A stretch of DNA of 64,000 nt from Emydura subglobosa (Eukaryota; Chordata; Testudines; Chelidae), in assembly GCA_007922225.1 (NCBI GenBank), contig ML679946.1, positions 95,920,759-95,984,758 on the forward strand, written 5' to 3'. The position numbers were made by a program, and so were the translations under genes. The notes below the pieces were generated by a model, which searched no databases, was not told the DNA's origin, and saw only the letters and a program-made list of their open reading frames with translations. Positions 1-11,696 of this stretch are shown one piece after another. Each line of letters begins with the position of its first letter. The stretch's first letter is position 1.

Positions 1-1943
1 ATTAAGAGTTCAGGATAAAGCACATAGATTAAATGAACTAAATAATATAAGGAAATCCTGCACAAGAAGGATATACAGTGTAACTTCTCTGCCTGGTCAG
101 CAGTAATTAATGCAATGTCTAATCCTATGAAAACATGTTGTTGGCGGGGGGTCTCGGATGTCATTTTAAACAAACCGTCGAGACGTTTCCAGGTAAAGCC
201 AGCCATTTGCCACCCATATCCCTGTGTTGTAGGATGACGATAGGTTACTTGCTATGCTGAAAATATAACCCACACTAGAACAGTATCACTTGCATCACCT
301 TCTAGTCTGGTGTACCTGAGGCGACAGCCTGCTACTTTTTAATGGAGTTATTCTTTTAGCTCAAGGTTACTGTTACAAGTCCTGGGTTCAAACCCTGGTG
401 CCAGCCTATATGGAGCTTTTTATATATGGTCATTTTTGAAAAAAACACTTCCCTAGATTGATGTCAGCTTGCAATGTGTTGGGTTAAAGGGGCACAAGGG
501 AAAGGACTCCTGGGGGCAGTGGATAGATTTCCTCACATAGATATCTCTAGCTTTGGTTTATTCAAGTCATGGTAATGAAATAAAACCATCCCAAAGTGCT
601 TTACAAATAGGAATCACCACACACACACACACGCACAAAACAACCGTCCCCACCACAGAGTACTGCAAGAAGTGAAGGGTACCACATCCGATTGTGACTC
701 CAGAGGGAATAAAGGGAGGCAGAAGGCAATGTCTGGCATGACCCCAAAGATCAGGGTTAACACCCTTCCTTTGCAAAAAAGTGCCAGCGTGACTTCAGTG
801 ACCAAAGAGGCTGGGTTCGGATTTCCATGGCTCACCTGAAAGACAACTGGCCAAATTCTGCTCTGTAAACCTGTGGGAGAGGTTGAAGTGACCCTGGATT
901 TACACAGGTGTTCCAGAGCAGGCGCCACCCCTTAAAGAACCCTAACTAATTCCTGAACTCAGGCATGCAATGTAGATCTAAGGAGGACAGCTGTTCCAGG
1001 CTTGCCAGCCCCACCCCGGCACATCACCGTCCACCTTTCTCCTGGACTCCCAGACCAGCATCTGACTCCTGTTCCAAAAGACACTGGAATAACCTTCTCC
1101 TGAAGGCTGCAGCACTGGAGAGAGTCTCTGCTTATGCTAGATAAATTGTGCAATTAGGGGAGAATCTGCCGCCCCTTTGCGGCGTTCAGTGTAATCAGAG
1201 CATGAATCTTTCTTAACTGGATGCCCCTTGGACCCTGCGGAAGCCTTTTGTTCCATTTTTTTCCATCCCTGATGACAATCGGCTTCACAAGATATTGACC
1301 TGTTGCACCAAGGCCTCGCAAAAGCCCTCCCTCTGTGTGAGTTTTCCGCAGACCCCCGGGGTTGAGCAGGCGCGTACTGGTGTGGCCAGCCTGTGCTGCC
1401 TCCCATACTCCAGAGTCCACCCTGCTATTTTTAGCGCGCTAACTCAAGCCAAGCTGGTGCTTGTCTGTCTACCCGGGAAGGGGAGGCACGCTCCAATCTG
1501 CAATGTAGATGCAGTGGTAGCCACGCCTCTTCCCATCTCTCATGGGCAGTGGGTAATGGGGCAGGGGGGCTGGGCTGCGGTGGTGCTCAGAGCTCTTTTG
1601 GCCAGTTGGGGCTCTGGGCTCAGCCCTGAACCCCAGCTGGTGCTGCTCCAGGCGCTGGTGGGCCAACTAGGGTTAGGGGCTGCTCTGGGCAACAGCGAGC
1701 CGGCCAGGCTTCAGGGCTGCTTCGGGTGCCAGCCAGGCTTTGGCACTTCTCTGGGTGCCGGTGGGCCAGCCGGTGAGCGCAGGGGGGCAGAAGGGATGGA
1801 GTGGGGGCGAGGCAGGGAGGTTAGCATCCCTGAAGGGGTGGTGCACGTGCTGCGCATGCTTCCCCATAGGCAGAGTGCCAGGTTTATTTCTAGACCAAAT
1901 TCCTGCTGCTGTCATCTGGGCTGGAAATGCCATGAAAGAAGCT
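1..1943. other. Non-coding stretch, GC-rich in its second half
   Basis: No exon or conserved protein is recognisable. Positions 617-634 hold a short CA repeat. Positions about 355-410 contain a GGTTCAAACCC block that looks like a tRNA B box, preceded by a weak A-box-like TTAGCTCAAGG, so this may be a scrap of a tRNA-derived SINE. Positions about 1300-1830 are GC-rich with loosely repeated words around GCTGGTGGGCC. They give a 216-codon open frame at 1295-1945, which I regard as a by-product of base composition. Confidence 0.5.
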
Positions 1944-2551
1944 AGAGAGACAAGGTGGGTGAGGTAATGTCTTTTATTGGTTGGTGAGAGAGACAAGCTT
2001 AGGAGCCACACAGAGCTCTCCTGCAGGTCTGGGAAAGGTGCTCCAAGCATCACAGCTAATTGCTTAGCATCAGTAGTTGACACATATCTCAAGGGTCCAT
2101 TCAAGATGAAGTGGCCTGTTAACACCTCTCCAGTCATGGGGGTGTGAGGAGGGAAGGACATAAGAATGGCCAATGGTCCAGCTAGCCCAGTATCCTGTCT
2201 TCCAACAGTGGCCAATGCCAAGTGCGTCAGAGGGACTGACCAGAACAGGTCATCATCCACTCAGCCATCCCCTATCGCCCATTCCCATCTTCTGGCTAAC
2301 TGAGGCGAGGGACACTTCAGAGCATGGGCCACTTCGCCTGGAAATGGTCCTTTGAAATATGCTAAACAAACCTGTTCTGCCTTGTATTGAGCTATGACAC
2401 TGAGTACCTTTCCCAGACCTGGAGAAGAGCTCTGTGGAGCTTGAAAGCCTGTTTCTCTCACCAGCAAAAGTTGGTCCAATAAAAAGATATTACCAGAACC
2501 CACCTTGTCTCTCTAATATCCTGGGACCAACATGGCTACAACAACGCTGCC
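1944..2551. mobile_element. Fold-back (inverted-repeat) element with 11-bp target duplication
   Basis: The two halves are inverted copies. The left end starts agagagacaaggtgggt, and the right half (2460-2515) carries its reverse complement. Inner arms 2080-2118 and 2328-2372 also pair (ggccacttc at their centre side). The right end continues past the symmetrical part to ctacaacaacgctgc. The element is flanked by TGAAAGAAGCT on both sides (1933-1943 and 2552-2562). A duplication of that length is more typical of target-primed retroposition than of a cut-and-paste transposase, although the inverted structure suggests a DNA transposon. The loop contains a second repeat at 2158-2314. I know similar sequence as a common turtle repeat but cannot give a family name. 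Confidence 0.7.
2158..2314 (+). repeat. Interspersed repeat nested in the fold-back element
   Basis: About 157 bp that have no partner in the opposite arm of the surrounding palindrome, so they look inserted into its loop. The words 'agcccagtatcctgtcttcc' and 'cccattcccatcttctgg' match, from memory, an abundant chelonian repeat. No coding content was seen, and the family is not assigned. Confidence 0.4.
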
Positions 2552-2562
2552 TGAAAGAAGCT

Positions 2563-4004
2563 ATTATTCTGATTTATATTTGGGTGTATTCCCCTTAGGT
2601 TTCAGTGCCTTCTGCCCTTACATATGTCTTTCTATTTATAAGGTCCACAGCACCTTAGTATCTGAGCACCTTGTAGCTGGCATTCTTACACAGCCTCTGC
2701 TAGGATGGTAGAGTTCTTCTAATCGAGAGCGCAACAGCAATGAACTTCTGGGGATATGTCACAAGCTGCACTGACTGCAGCCACATCATGTTCTCAAGGG
2801 ACCTGATCCAAAGCCAGTGAAGTCAGTAGGCTTTGGATCAGGCTGTACGTGAAGAATGATTCGGTAAAAATGACTCTCTAGGGTTACATATTTATTCTCC
2901 CTCCCTGATCCAAATCGTTGTTTACAAGTCAAAAGACGGATTTTTCTAGCTGCAGGTGCTGCCAACTCAACCCAAGATCTTAAAATCCACCTGTGACCTG
3001 TCTGCTTCTGACCTCATCACCACCAGTCCAGATACTCCTTCTGTCCTCAGTCACTGCGGTAGTTGAACTTCCGCCTGGAGAAGGCAGCTAACAATTGTTC
3101 TAATAATGCCGGAGGCAGGACAGAATCAATCTCCCTCATCGAACTCCATTCGCCAAGCAGGGCCAGCAGTCAGTGAAATAACAAGTGATGACTAGAAGAT
3201 TCATGAACCACTGAAATCACTGGAGTTACAGCCTGAATCAGTTTAATCTATAGGGAGTCGAGGAGTTGAGTAAGTTGCCATTTTAGATCGACACCAATTA
3301 CTGACTTTAACCACACTTCAGCCTGTGCCAGCCTATGTGGAAAAACATCTGGTAATTAGCCAAAACCTTCCAAAATAAACCTCCCCGGCTGATCTTTCCT
3401 AGCTCATAATGGTTATAAAAGAGTGAGATACAGCTAAGTTTGCAGCCCGTGTTGGCATCTCCATGCAAATGCCATTTGTGTGCCAACACGTCAGCCTCAG
3501 GACCAGCTGTTATGCTGGTAAGCCATGTGCCAGCTCTGACCAAGGCCTAGGTGACAGCAGAGAGCCGCAGCAGAGATCAACTAATGCTAGGGGGCAACTG
3601 TCTTCCCTGTGAAGCTACGCCATCTTAAAACCATGCTCGAATGCAGGGTAATGTACCACTGTGTGCCCCCCTGCTGATCCATTTGCAGTACACGTCATTT
3701 CGGCATTTTTACTTTCTAAAGGGTTTCAGAGATAAACTAGAGCACCTGTGAGAGAAAGAGCCCATGGTCCAGTTCGGGAACACTGGTGCCAACATCTTAT
3801 GAGCAGCAAAATACGTTGGATGCTGTTGAATGCTTCACGGCTTAGAGACGCTGTTACCTAGCAGCTCTGTGTTCTTGGGGAACCAGGGCGCAAAACCCCA
3901 ATTGCTCACCTGAATACCTCACCCCGTTGCAGGCTGCTTGAACCAGAAACCAAAGACATTCTCAATATGAAAAGGCAGGAGACAACTGAAACCCGCCCAT
4001 CAAG
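2563..4004. other. Non-coding stretch, nothing recognised
   Basis: Unique-looking sequence with stops in all frames. A fragment with the 'gaagtcagtaggctttggatcagg' type of motif (2818-2842) belongs to the dispersed palindromic repeat families described elsewhere in the window. No gene, RNA or complete element is supported. Confidence 0.5.
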
Positions 4005-4924
4005 TGTGAGACAACTCCCCATGCCTCATAAGCATCTCAGTTAGCACATGAATGGAGAACAGAAGCCTCATCTACATCGAAGATGGAACACGCACTGAAC
4101 TCTGGGATTGCTGAAGCAGGGACGCACTGCATGTTGGGAGATCTCTGCTCTTGATGTAAATGAACTAACACCTGTACACATCCAGCTCCGCAGTTATCAG
4201 ACCATTCTAGTTATTGATATGCAAAACACTGTGTCCTGGTTGCATTGTGAGCTCTCTCTCAAGGAAAGATGCCCTTCCAGGAAGGATCAGCTCCTTTTGT
4301 CCAGACATTGTTTATCCATAAACAAACCTGGGGTCTACAAAACCCCCTATCAGAAGTCAAACCTCTGTTCTGATGCTTGGATCCAAACTCTGCATCAGTT
4401 CCACTGTAACCTGTCTTCTCTTCCTGACTGATCGTGCTCGGGGCTCTGCCAGACTCAAAGCCCTCCAGACCCTAAGATGACAAACCTGTTCCTGGAAACC
4501 TCTGAATTGCATGGAGTGGTGAGATCAACCCCACCCTCTTCTTCACCCAACACACCTTTTCTCTCTCCCCCTCTCTCTCTCTCTTATTCCAGGTATAACT
4601 TTCTACTTTTGTAATCAAACCTGGGCTAGCTTTCTCCAATACCCCAACTGTAATTGTGTAGTATTGTAAGCGTCTGATTGTTTTCTCGCCTTGTATGGTA
4701 TTACTATTAGTATCATAAGTTTTATATACCTAGCAATAAAATAACTGTTATAATCAAGCTGGTTGCCACTTTCTCTCTCTCTCTCTCCAAACTTTATTTT
4801 CTTCCTTTGTGTTCTTGGTCCCTATCTTGCTCTGTAGCAACGCTTCTCTCATCTAAGCCAAAGATCCCTGGAGTGCCCAAAAATCCTATGGGGTTTGCTC
4901 ATCAAGGGGGTTACTGCTAGAACA
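4005..4924 (+). mobile_element. Possible solo LTR or retroelement end
   Basis: The order of signals resembles an LTR. There is a TGTGAG start at 4005 and a polyadenylation signal AATAAA at about 4735. A pyrimidine-rich U5-like stretch follows (4773-4870), ending in ...GAACA at about 4924. No second copy is present in the window and no target duplication could be matched at these ends, so the boundaries are guesses. It could equally be unrelated intergenic DNA. Confidence 0.22.
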
Positions 4925-4934
4925 ATTGTGGTGT

Positions 4935-5230
4935 AAAGGGGCATATGAAGGGGACAGCTAGGAAGTGCTACTCTGCCTAGCCTATGCGGTCCAGGGGCAA
5001 CTAAGGGTGCGGCTCAAGTTCTGTTTGACCCAGCCTGATTGAATCCAGGGGCAGATGGAGGGGAGTAGACGAAAAGTGCTGTTTAGACCCAGCCTGCTCA
5101 AGAAGTGTGCTCTATTCTGGTGCGTGGCAAAGGGGCATATAAAGGTAGCCACTGAAGGTGTGGTGTCACCCAGCCTGCTGAGTTCAGGGACACATAAGGG
5201 GTCAGCTGACAGTGCTGATAGCCCGGTCCA
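4935..5230 (+). repeat. Degenerate five-unit tandem array
   Basis: Five units of about 50-80 bp start at about 4935, 4991, 5045, 5128 and 5185. Each begins with an AGGGGCA-type block (aaaggggcatat, ccaggggcaact, ccaggggcagat, aaaggggcatat, cagggacacat). Several then have a GTGCT core and finish with (A)CCCAGCCTG. The units are clearly related but diverged. This is a minisatellite-like array directly downstream of a possible LTR, so it may be retroviral leader sequence. Confidence 0.6.
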
Positions 5231-5741
5231 CTCAGACGCACTCAGTTAATCTGAAATGTGTGTATGTGTGGGGGGTTTCTTTGAATCTGGTGCTGGAGGA
5301 ACCCAGCCCTGAAAATCTTAGGTCCTGCAAGATAGCTCCATTGGGAGGGGGCTTGTAGCCCTATGAACACACAAGTAACACAATCACACCCCTAGAATCA
5401 CCCCCCCCCTTCCAGGAAGGTAACCCTAAAAAATGAGCATACCCTAAGGTGAAGGGCAAATCTGGTAACAACGCTCACCAGCAACGTGCTGATAACAGCA
5501 GCAGTGGAAGATAAATCATCGGCAGCACTGTCCTTTACAGATGGGCATTGCTGGGAAGCAACTTTCAGGTCTGGTCATCCACTTAACCATCCTCAGCTCA
5601 GTGAAGAAACCATAGTTTTCTCCCCGCTATGCTTGTGTTATCAGATCTCTTCCTACCCTACACTATAGCAGATATGTCATTAGAAGCTCTTGAGGTACAC
5701 TATTTATGTTTGCAACTTGTTGTTATCTGTTGACACTTTAC
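5231..5741. other. Non-coding stretch
   Basis: No gene or complete repeat recognised. A cytosine run lies at about 5401-5410. Confidence 0.5.
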
Positions 5742-6514
5742 AAACTATTTAGTGTGCAACCACTACATTTTCCAAAGGATGTGCAACAGATTGCATGTGT
5801 ACTTTTTTCCACACACACCCTTTCCTTCCCCACCTCCCCACACGGTGCTAGGCTGGCATGCTGGGTTGCACGGTGACAGTTTAAAAGCTGAACTGGGACA
5901 AACTAGGTGGTAGCTTCTCTGATTTGGGCAACTTCATGGGCAACTTTTCTGATATGGGCAACTAATCCACTAATGGATAAAGCAGAGGCAGTCTTTTTGT
6001 AGTGAATAATCCTTCCAATTACAAGGAGTCAGACTGTCTGGCCCACGTGCTCATCTCTGGCCATCCTATCTAGGATTCCCTGAACATTTCTAATTTGAAA
6101 TGAGGACAAATAGTTCTTTGCATGGTTGTTTCCTTGTAAACTGACAATTTTTGTCTTGTGATAATTACACCAGCTACCCTGAGGCTCCATTAAACATTTA
6201 TTCATTATACACACTGAATCTTCTCCGAGGAAGACTTGATATCACCTCAGGGATTTGTTCCTTCAGTAACGTAGCTGCGATTTCACTTTTGCACTTCTTA
6301 TGCTACAGACGTGTATTTTGTACATTCTGAGCCAATTTCAGAAATGCATGTGTCAAACCGCCTACACATAAACTCCAATAGGTGTGCACTCACATATTGG
6401 CGTTTGCATATACCTTAGAGCTTGTGTTTGTGCAAAGGTGTGTGTGCAAAAGAGGACATATGCAATCTGTTGCACATCCTTTTGAAAATGTAGTGGATGC
6501 ACACTAAATAGTTT
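5742..6514. repeat. Inverted repeat: two ~78-bp arms around a ~615-bp loop
   Basis: The left arm 5742-5819 and the reverse complement of 6435-6514 both read aaactatttagtgtgca then ccactacatttt and gtgcaacagattgcat. By eye they differ at roughly seven of 78 positions. The loop holds no ORF of interest. The arms may be terminal parts of a MITE, or two copies of one repeat in opposite orientation. I see no target duplication outside them. Confidence 0.7.
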
Positions 6515-8511
6515 CAGACAACCAGTGTGCTCATAACTATCTATAATCCGCTCAAGGATGTTATAAGCCACCTGTTGATCTATTGAACTTTGTAACAAAT
6601 GATGACAGTTTGATTAAAAATTTATTGAACCACATATTAATCATTTATTCATTTTTATGCAGGATTTATCATGATTTATTTATATCCTTAATTTAAAGTG
6701 TGCCCAGTTTGGCCTGGCATATGCTGCTTGCATTTCCTCCCACCCCACATATTACAAAGGCCGCATGATCAAAAGTCAAGTTCTGCACATAGCACCTAGT
6801 CGTGCCCCACTGAAGTCAATGGAAGCTTTGCCTTTGACTCATTGTCAGTGGAACCTGGATCCATAGAGCAGCCTGTACACAGGAGAGGAATTGCAGGGAT
6901 GAAGAATTCCAGCGAAGCACAAATTGCGGCTTTACGGCTGGAGTTTAGAAAAGTGTTTTTAAAGAAACAAAGATTAGCATACATTAGGGGCACCGAAAAG
7001 GGCTTCACATAATCCTGAATATGAAAATATGTCAAGAGTTGCATACAAAAAGGATTTGCATATATCAAAGGCGCACATATGGTGGCTTGACAGTGCAATC
7101 TAAAGTGCATTAAAAACATTAATATTGAATTGTGTGGATACTGATAATTGAAAGCCAGAGAAAATCCCCCCCACCCTCCAATGATTGCAGCACCTTTTCT
7201 TGATTGCAGCACCTTTTCTCAGTTTTCTTACGTGATTAAAAATACAAGAGAGAATGTTAAGGCAGCCTGCGCTCTTTGCATATTTAAGGGGTTTCTGGTT
7301 CAAAGAGAAATTCAAAGTATCCTTTACTTATATAGGCAAGATTAGCAGAAGAAGATTTAATTAATATGGCACAAAATGGATTTTCCCTATTTAAAAAAAA
7401 AAAAAAGGAGTATTTCATTGTAGTCCATGTGTTTATGCAAACGGGAAATTTAACACAAAAGAAACCAGTGTCCAAATCAGGCAACCCATATATGAAAGCA
7501 AAGCTTTTGCCTTTGGAGTACTAGGCTCAGATCATAGAGTCCATGAATCAAGTGCCATCAGGCACACCTCGTGTGATGGCGACAGAATTTGCATTCAGCA
7601 CCAGGGCTGCATTTGGTCCCATATCTCAAAGGTACAGCAGAAGTTGGAACAATACTGTGTCGTTAGTTATTGAGGCAGGGTTTGGACATCTGTTTTACTC
7701 CTAGGAACAGGCACTTCCTTTCCTTCCTTTACTGTTTACTTTTAGGCACTTCCTTTACTGTTCAGGAAGTGTTCACAGAGGTAGGGAATACTTGTGGATA
7801 CCTGCCATTCGGTACAATCTGGTGCATGACAACTGCAAGACATTTCACTCAGCAGTTATATCTTCCGGAGCCAGGGATAAAACTCATCCCCAGCAAGAAT
7901 GGTTGAGTAGCATCCAGACACCCAATGGGACAGGATTCACCCCCAGTTTACTGAATTTCATGTCTGGTATAACTCTAGTAGCATCAGGGAAGATCTCAGC
8001 AGCAGCTGGCATGATCTCGACACAAAGATAGCAGAGGAGATGTAACATTTGAGCTAACTCTCAAGTTCATGCGTACAACTTCCATTTGAAGGTTTTGGGT
8101 GATACAAATGCGCATTACATGACAGACTTTCACCAGTGTGGCACTTTCCCATACCCATGCCCTCTCCTGAAGCCCTTTGGTGGAGAAGGAGTGTAATTAC
8201 TTTAAGAGGTAGACATTGAATTCTGCCTTCATTTACACAAGTGGCTTTCTTCCCATTCAGAACTTTACATGCACAGAAATCACTTCACTCATGATTGAAA
8301 TGTAGCCACAATTGGGGTGCAATGTGGGAACTGTTTAGCAGCACACAGGCACCACTATACATTAGTTTGAAAAGAGGAAGTAAAACTATTGAGTCCGATT
8401 GAGAACGGAGTGGTGATTTAGACAAGGAAACGTCACCGAATTTGGAATAAGTACACAACCTGCAGTTCAAACTCTCACTCTTGTCAGAACTGTCATGGCA
8501 ACTTTTGAGGT
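6515..8511. other. Non-coding stretch with small duplications
   Basis: AT-rich DNA with an A14 run at about 7392-7405 and degenerate ATATGCAAAT-like words between 6370 and 7300. A half-copy of a palindromic repeat lies near 6800. No exon is supported. The minus-strand frame at 6796-7212 has no recognisable domain. Confidence 0.5.
7182..7219 (+). repeat. Perfect 19-bp tandem duplication
   Basis: The unit tgattgcagcaccttttct occurs at 7182-7200 and again, unchanged, at 7201-7219. Confidence 0.95.
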
Positions 8512-8622
8512 GGAATTTTCAAAAGCCCTCAGCACTGGCCTAAATCTGAAGTTTCTGAAAAAACTCCCATTGACTTCAGTGGGAGCAGAGCTAAGCCACC
8601 ACTGCACGCTTTTGAAAATGCC
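8512..8622. repeat. Palindromic dispersed element (ATTTTCAAAAG ends)
   Basis: The left end ggaattttcaaaagc pairs with the right end gcttttgaaaatgcc. The centre contains the word cattgacttcagtggg, which recurs in related copies. The element is about 111 bp and has no coding capacity. It belongs with the copies at 50548-50655, 37853-38045 and 56188-56325. Confidence 0.65.
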
Positions 8623-9521
8623 TCCCCCAATGACCACGTAGCAGAGACGTGGGTTGGTATCTCATTTGAAAATAATAAAACACCAACAATCTTCAGCAGA
8701 GCTTTGTTTTTCAAGTGGGAGTGAGCATCCCTTTTAATCTATGTGGTTTCATTTCAGTGAAATAGGCAAAACCCACGTAGTTTCACCTTTAATTAAAATC
8801 TCCACAGGGACTGGCAGAGAGGTGGACGCTGCATCTATGATGGTCAGTGGGGCAGGAGAAAGCGAGAAGGGAGAGGTGAAGGACATGCCCCACGTACGCT
8901 GGGGTGGGTTCGGCTCACTGTGTTCATAATTCTGGTTGCCCAAACCAGTGCTGTGTCACTTCGTTCCTTTTATTAAAAGGTTCACTTTCTACACTCAGAC
9001 TGTGTGCTTGCGAGAGGGGAAGTATTGCCTTTTGGAGGCACCCAGGGGATAGCTGTGATTTCCCAGGTGACTGGGTGGGGTCTCGAGATGTATCATTGAC
9101 GGGAACCCCTAGATATAGAACCTGGCCCTTTGCTGCCGCCAGCTCTGACTTACACGTTCATAAGTAAGTCATTACTAACAGAGTTTAGCAGTCAAGAGCC
9201 CCATGGGGAACTGACAGATGACTTTTTGTGTAGGAGATGTAGCAGCTGCTGAAGGGCATCCCTGTTTTTCAGAAGCATTAGCAGGGATGGAGAAGGGCTA
9301 CATTAGAGTCATCTAGGCGCTTTAAACTGATAACTCAGTGCAGTCAGCTTGGAGTTTGACCAGTAATGGCTGCTTGTTCTCATGGGGACACTGCCCCACT
9401 TAGAAAGAGAAAATGAACACGAGGGAAATAAGTGCACTGCGAGCAGAGTTCTTTGGACCATTCCCAGAGGATCATTTAAAAAAGAAAGCTTTTTAATTAC
9501 CAATATATTATTACCGTTACG

Positions 9522-9620
9522 GGGCCAAATCTTCAGCTGGTATGAATTGATGCAGCACTATTGACTTAAATCTTTATTCCAATGATGCTACCCTGACTCA
9601 TGCCAGCTGAGGATCTGGTC
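9522..9620. repeat. Palindromic dispersed element (CCAGCTGAGGATCTGG ends)
   Basis: The left end ggggccaaatcttcagctgg is the inverted partner of the right end ccagctgaggatctggtcc. The element is about 99 bp in total, and its centre contains attgactta. A half-copy with the same end motif occurs near 47820-47890. Confidence 0.7.
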
Positions 9621-10207
9621 CATTGTCAGCGGTACAAGTAATTTTCTTACGTACGCAGCAGAAAAGAAGGTGAAGTATACAAAGTAAGGGAATAGAGCAG
9701 ACTTAGGCAGTACACTGGGGCGTTGTGGGTTACAGGAAACTGATGTAATAGGAGTGCTAAAAGTCATCTTGTATTATGTTAAAAACAAACTCAGTTCATC
9801 CCGCTTGACCCAACTCTCCTCTAACAACGCAGCTTTTTAATCTACTACAGGTAGTAAATTGTTCCATTTCTCATTTCGGTAGTGGACATTTGTTTTTGCA
9901 GCCACAGTGCTGAAATGCATTTCTTGTCTGCAATCATGACGGTTTGAGAAACAGAGCTGCGCCTAGCTTGAGTAACTCAACAGCTTGCTGATGATAATTC
10001 AAGGGGGAGAGAGAGCCCACAGAGAACTTTGACATCACCATTTAGTACCCAACCAGAAAACTTTCAGCTTAAAATCATTCAAAATACAGCTAGTTAGTAA
10101 TGACACCAGATTTTATTAGCGTGCAAGGTTGTGTGAGCCTCAAACTATGGGCCCAGTTGGGTCTTTGTTTGCATGGCAGAATGATGAAAAAAGGCACAAG
10201 GCTCCCC

Positions 10208-10264
10208 CTGATTCCCTTTTGCCTGCTACCTGCATCACAGGTAGCAACATGGAAGGGGAATCAG
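10208..10264. repeat. 57-bp near-perfect hairpin
   Basis: The left arm ctgattcccttttgcctgc and following tacctg pair with caggtagcaacatggaagg and following ggaatcag, leaving a loop of about five bases (catca). A small bulge interrupts the stem. It may be a fold-back relic or a stem-loop RNA candidate. No other evidence for transcription exists. Confidence 0.6.
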
Positions 10265-10369
10265 AGCTTTATAGTCTTTTCTAAAGATAAAAAGTTAAAA
10301 CAAAAATAAAACAAAAAATCAGAGGCCTAAACAGAAGTGGAATCTCACCCACATTGTGTTGGTTGCATT

Positions 10370-11696
10370 TTTCCAATGATTGGAACCTTGCACCACGGCG
10401 ATACTTTTCCTTGGCAAAGTGTTCCATGATGCCATCCTACTCCAACTGGGCCATCTCATCTGTCACAATTGCAAGAAGAGCAAGGTTACTGAGGTGTGTC
10501 TGTGATAATGCGAATGCATGTTTTTGACACGTCTTCATGTGCTCATGGTGCGTTCAGCCCTGGCCACTCCATTTGATATGGTGAGAAAACGTCAACACAA
10601 CACTTCCATTTCTGGAAAAACGTCATCAAGAGCACCTGATATTTGAAATTCAAATAGCTCTGGACTTCAAACAGTGACAAACTGAACACCCCTGTGTCCT
10701 TTGTAAAATAATAGATCTTGAAAGACAATCTCATGACCCAAGTTTACAGAAAAATATAAGTATTGTCCCACTTCCTTCTTTGACTCTTCTGAAGTTATAT
10801 TTTAAAGGTCATTGGGATGGAGAAAACCAAGTAGAGAGGCTACCTCTTGAAATCTCTCACATCAAGATTTTAGTTCCCAATCATATTGTCTAAGATATCG
10901 AAATATCTCCTTTGATGGTTATCCTTTGCCTCTAACACAGAATCATATTCAAATTCATCCTCCATGTGGTGTACATGTCTCTTTCTACAGCGTGGATAGT
11001 TTGCATTTTCAAAACCCATTGCTTCCCACCTGTTCTGCGATTCTTTTACAATTTCCTCATACTTTTCTTCACATCTGAGCTCATTCGCAGTGCTCTCAAA
11101 TGTCTAGAGGACTTAAAACGGGTCAATTTTCTTTGACTGAAGGATTCCAGAGGTTACAGCCATCAGAACTAAGATCCTATGCCAGGATAACAGATTGAGG
11201 TAGAACACCCACACCATCAAAGACAGGTTGCTTTTTGTTCAACGTTTGTCCTCCCTAGTCCTGCGTTCAGCCACAGTTTTATCTTCTAGGCATTCAATAT
11301 ACTCTGACAATTTATTATCCTTGCCTCAGTGGCTTTCATTCAAGCTGCTCAACTAGTCTTGCAGAGCGCCTTCAGATGTAAAGGTCTCCTTCATTCTTCA
11401 GAAGCCCGTTGAATTTCATCTGCTGCATCTATCCCGTCAACTTCTACAGTGGCCTGAAGTGCATCATCAAGTTCCTCTTCTTTTACAAAGCTGTACTCTC
11501 TTGAGCAAGAGTTTGATGATACAGATTATTTTTAGACTTAATCATTAGTTTTTCCCATCAAATAGCTTAGTGGTACTCAGGTAAATACCACAGTTGTTGC
11601 TCTCCAATAATCACAGTGGCCATGGAAGGGGAGACCTAAACTAACCAAAGTTTTGACTGCGTGAAGCAATATTTTTCGTACTTCGTGCCATTTCTT
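10370..11696 (-). pseudogene. hAT-type transposase pseudogene, C-terminal part
   Basis: Read on the minus strand, short collinear blocks resemble the transposase C-terminus of ZMYM1/THAP12-like hAT proteins. At 10441-10499 the frame reads LSNLALLAI, the hallmark of the hAT C-terminal dimerisation segment. It is followed after a stop by an FAKEKYRR-like tail at 10370-10436. At about 10890-11060 another block reads PRCRKRH ... RRYFDILDNMIG, the usual motif spacing before the insertion domain. Stops and frameshifts separate the blocks, so the gene is dead. The upstream part is cut off by the CR1 insertion that starts at 11697. I identified this from remembered family patterns. A profile search is needed to name the hAT subfamily. 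Confidence 0.6.

Larger units (their letters stand above)
8623..10369. other. Non-coding stretch
   Basis: Apart from the palindromic element at 9522-9620 and the hairpin at 10208-10264, nothing recognisable is present. Confidence 0.5.

Noticed and set aside
355..410. tRNA gene
   Set aside because: Only a B-box-like GGTTCAAACCC is convincing; the cloverleaf stems do not form, so at best it is a tRNA-derived SINE scrap.
1295..1945. 216-codon plus-strand ORF
   Set aside because: It lies in a GC-rich stretch, has open frames on the other strand over the same bases, no domain, and runs to the edge of the fold-back element. It looks compositional.
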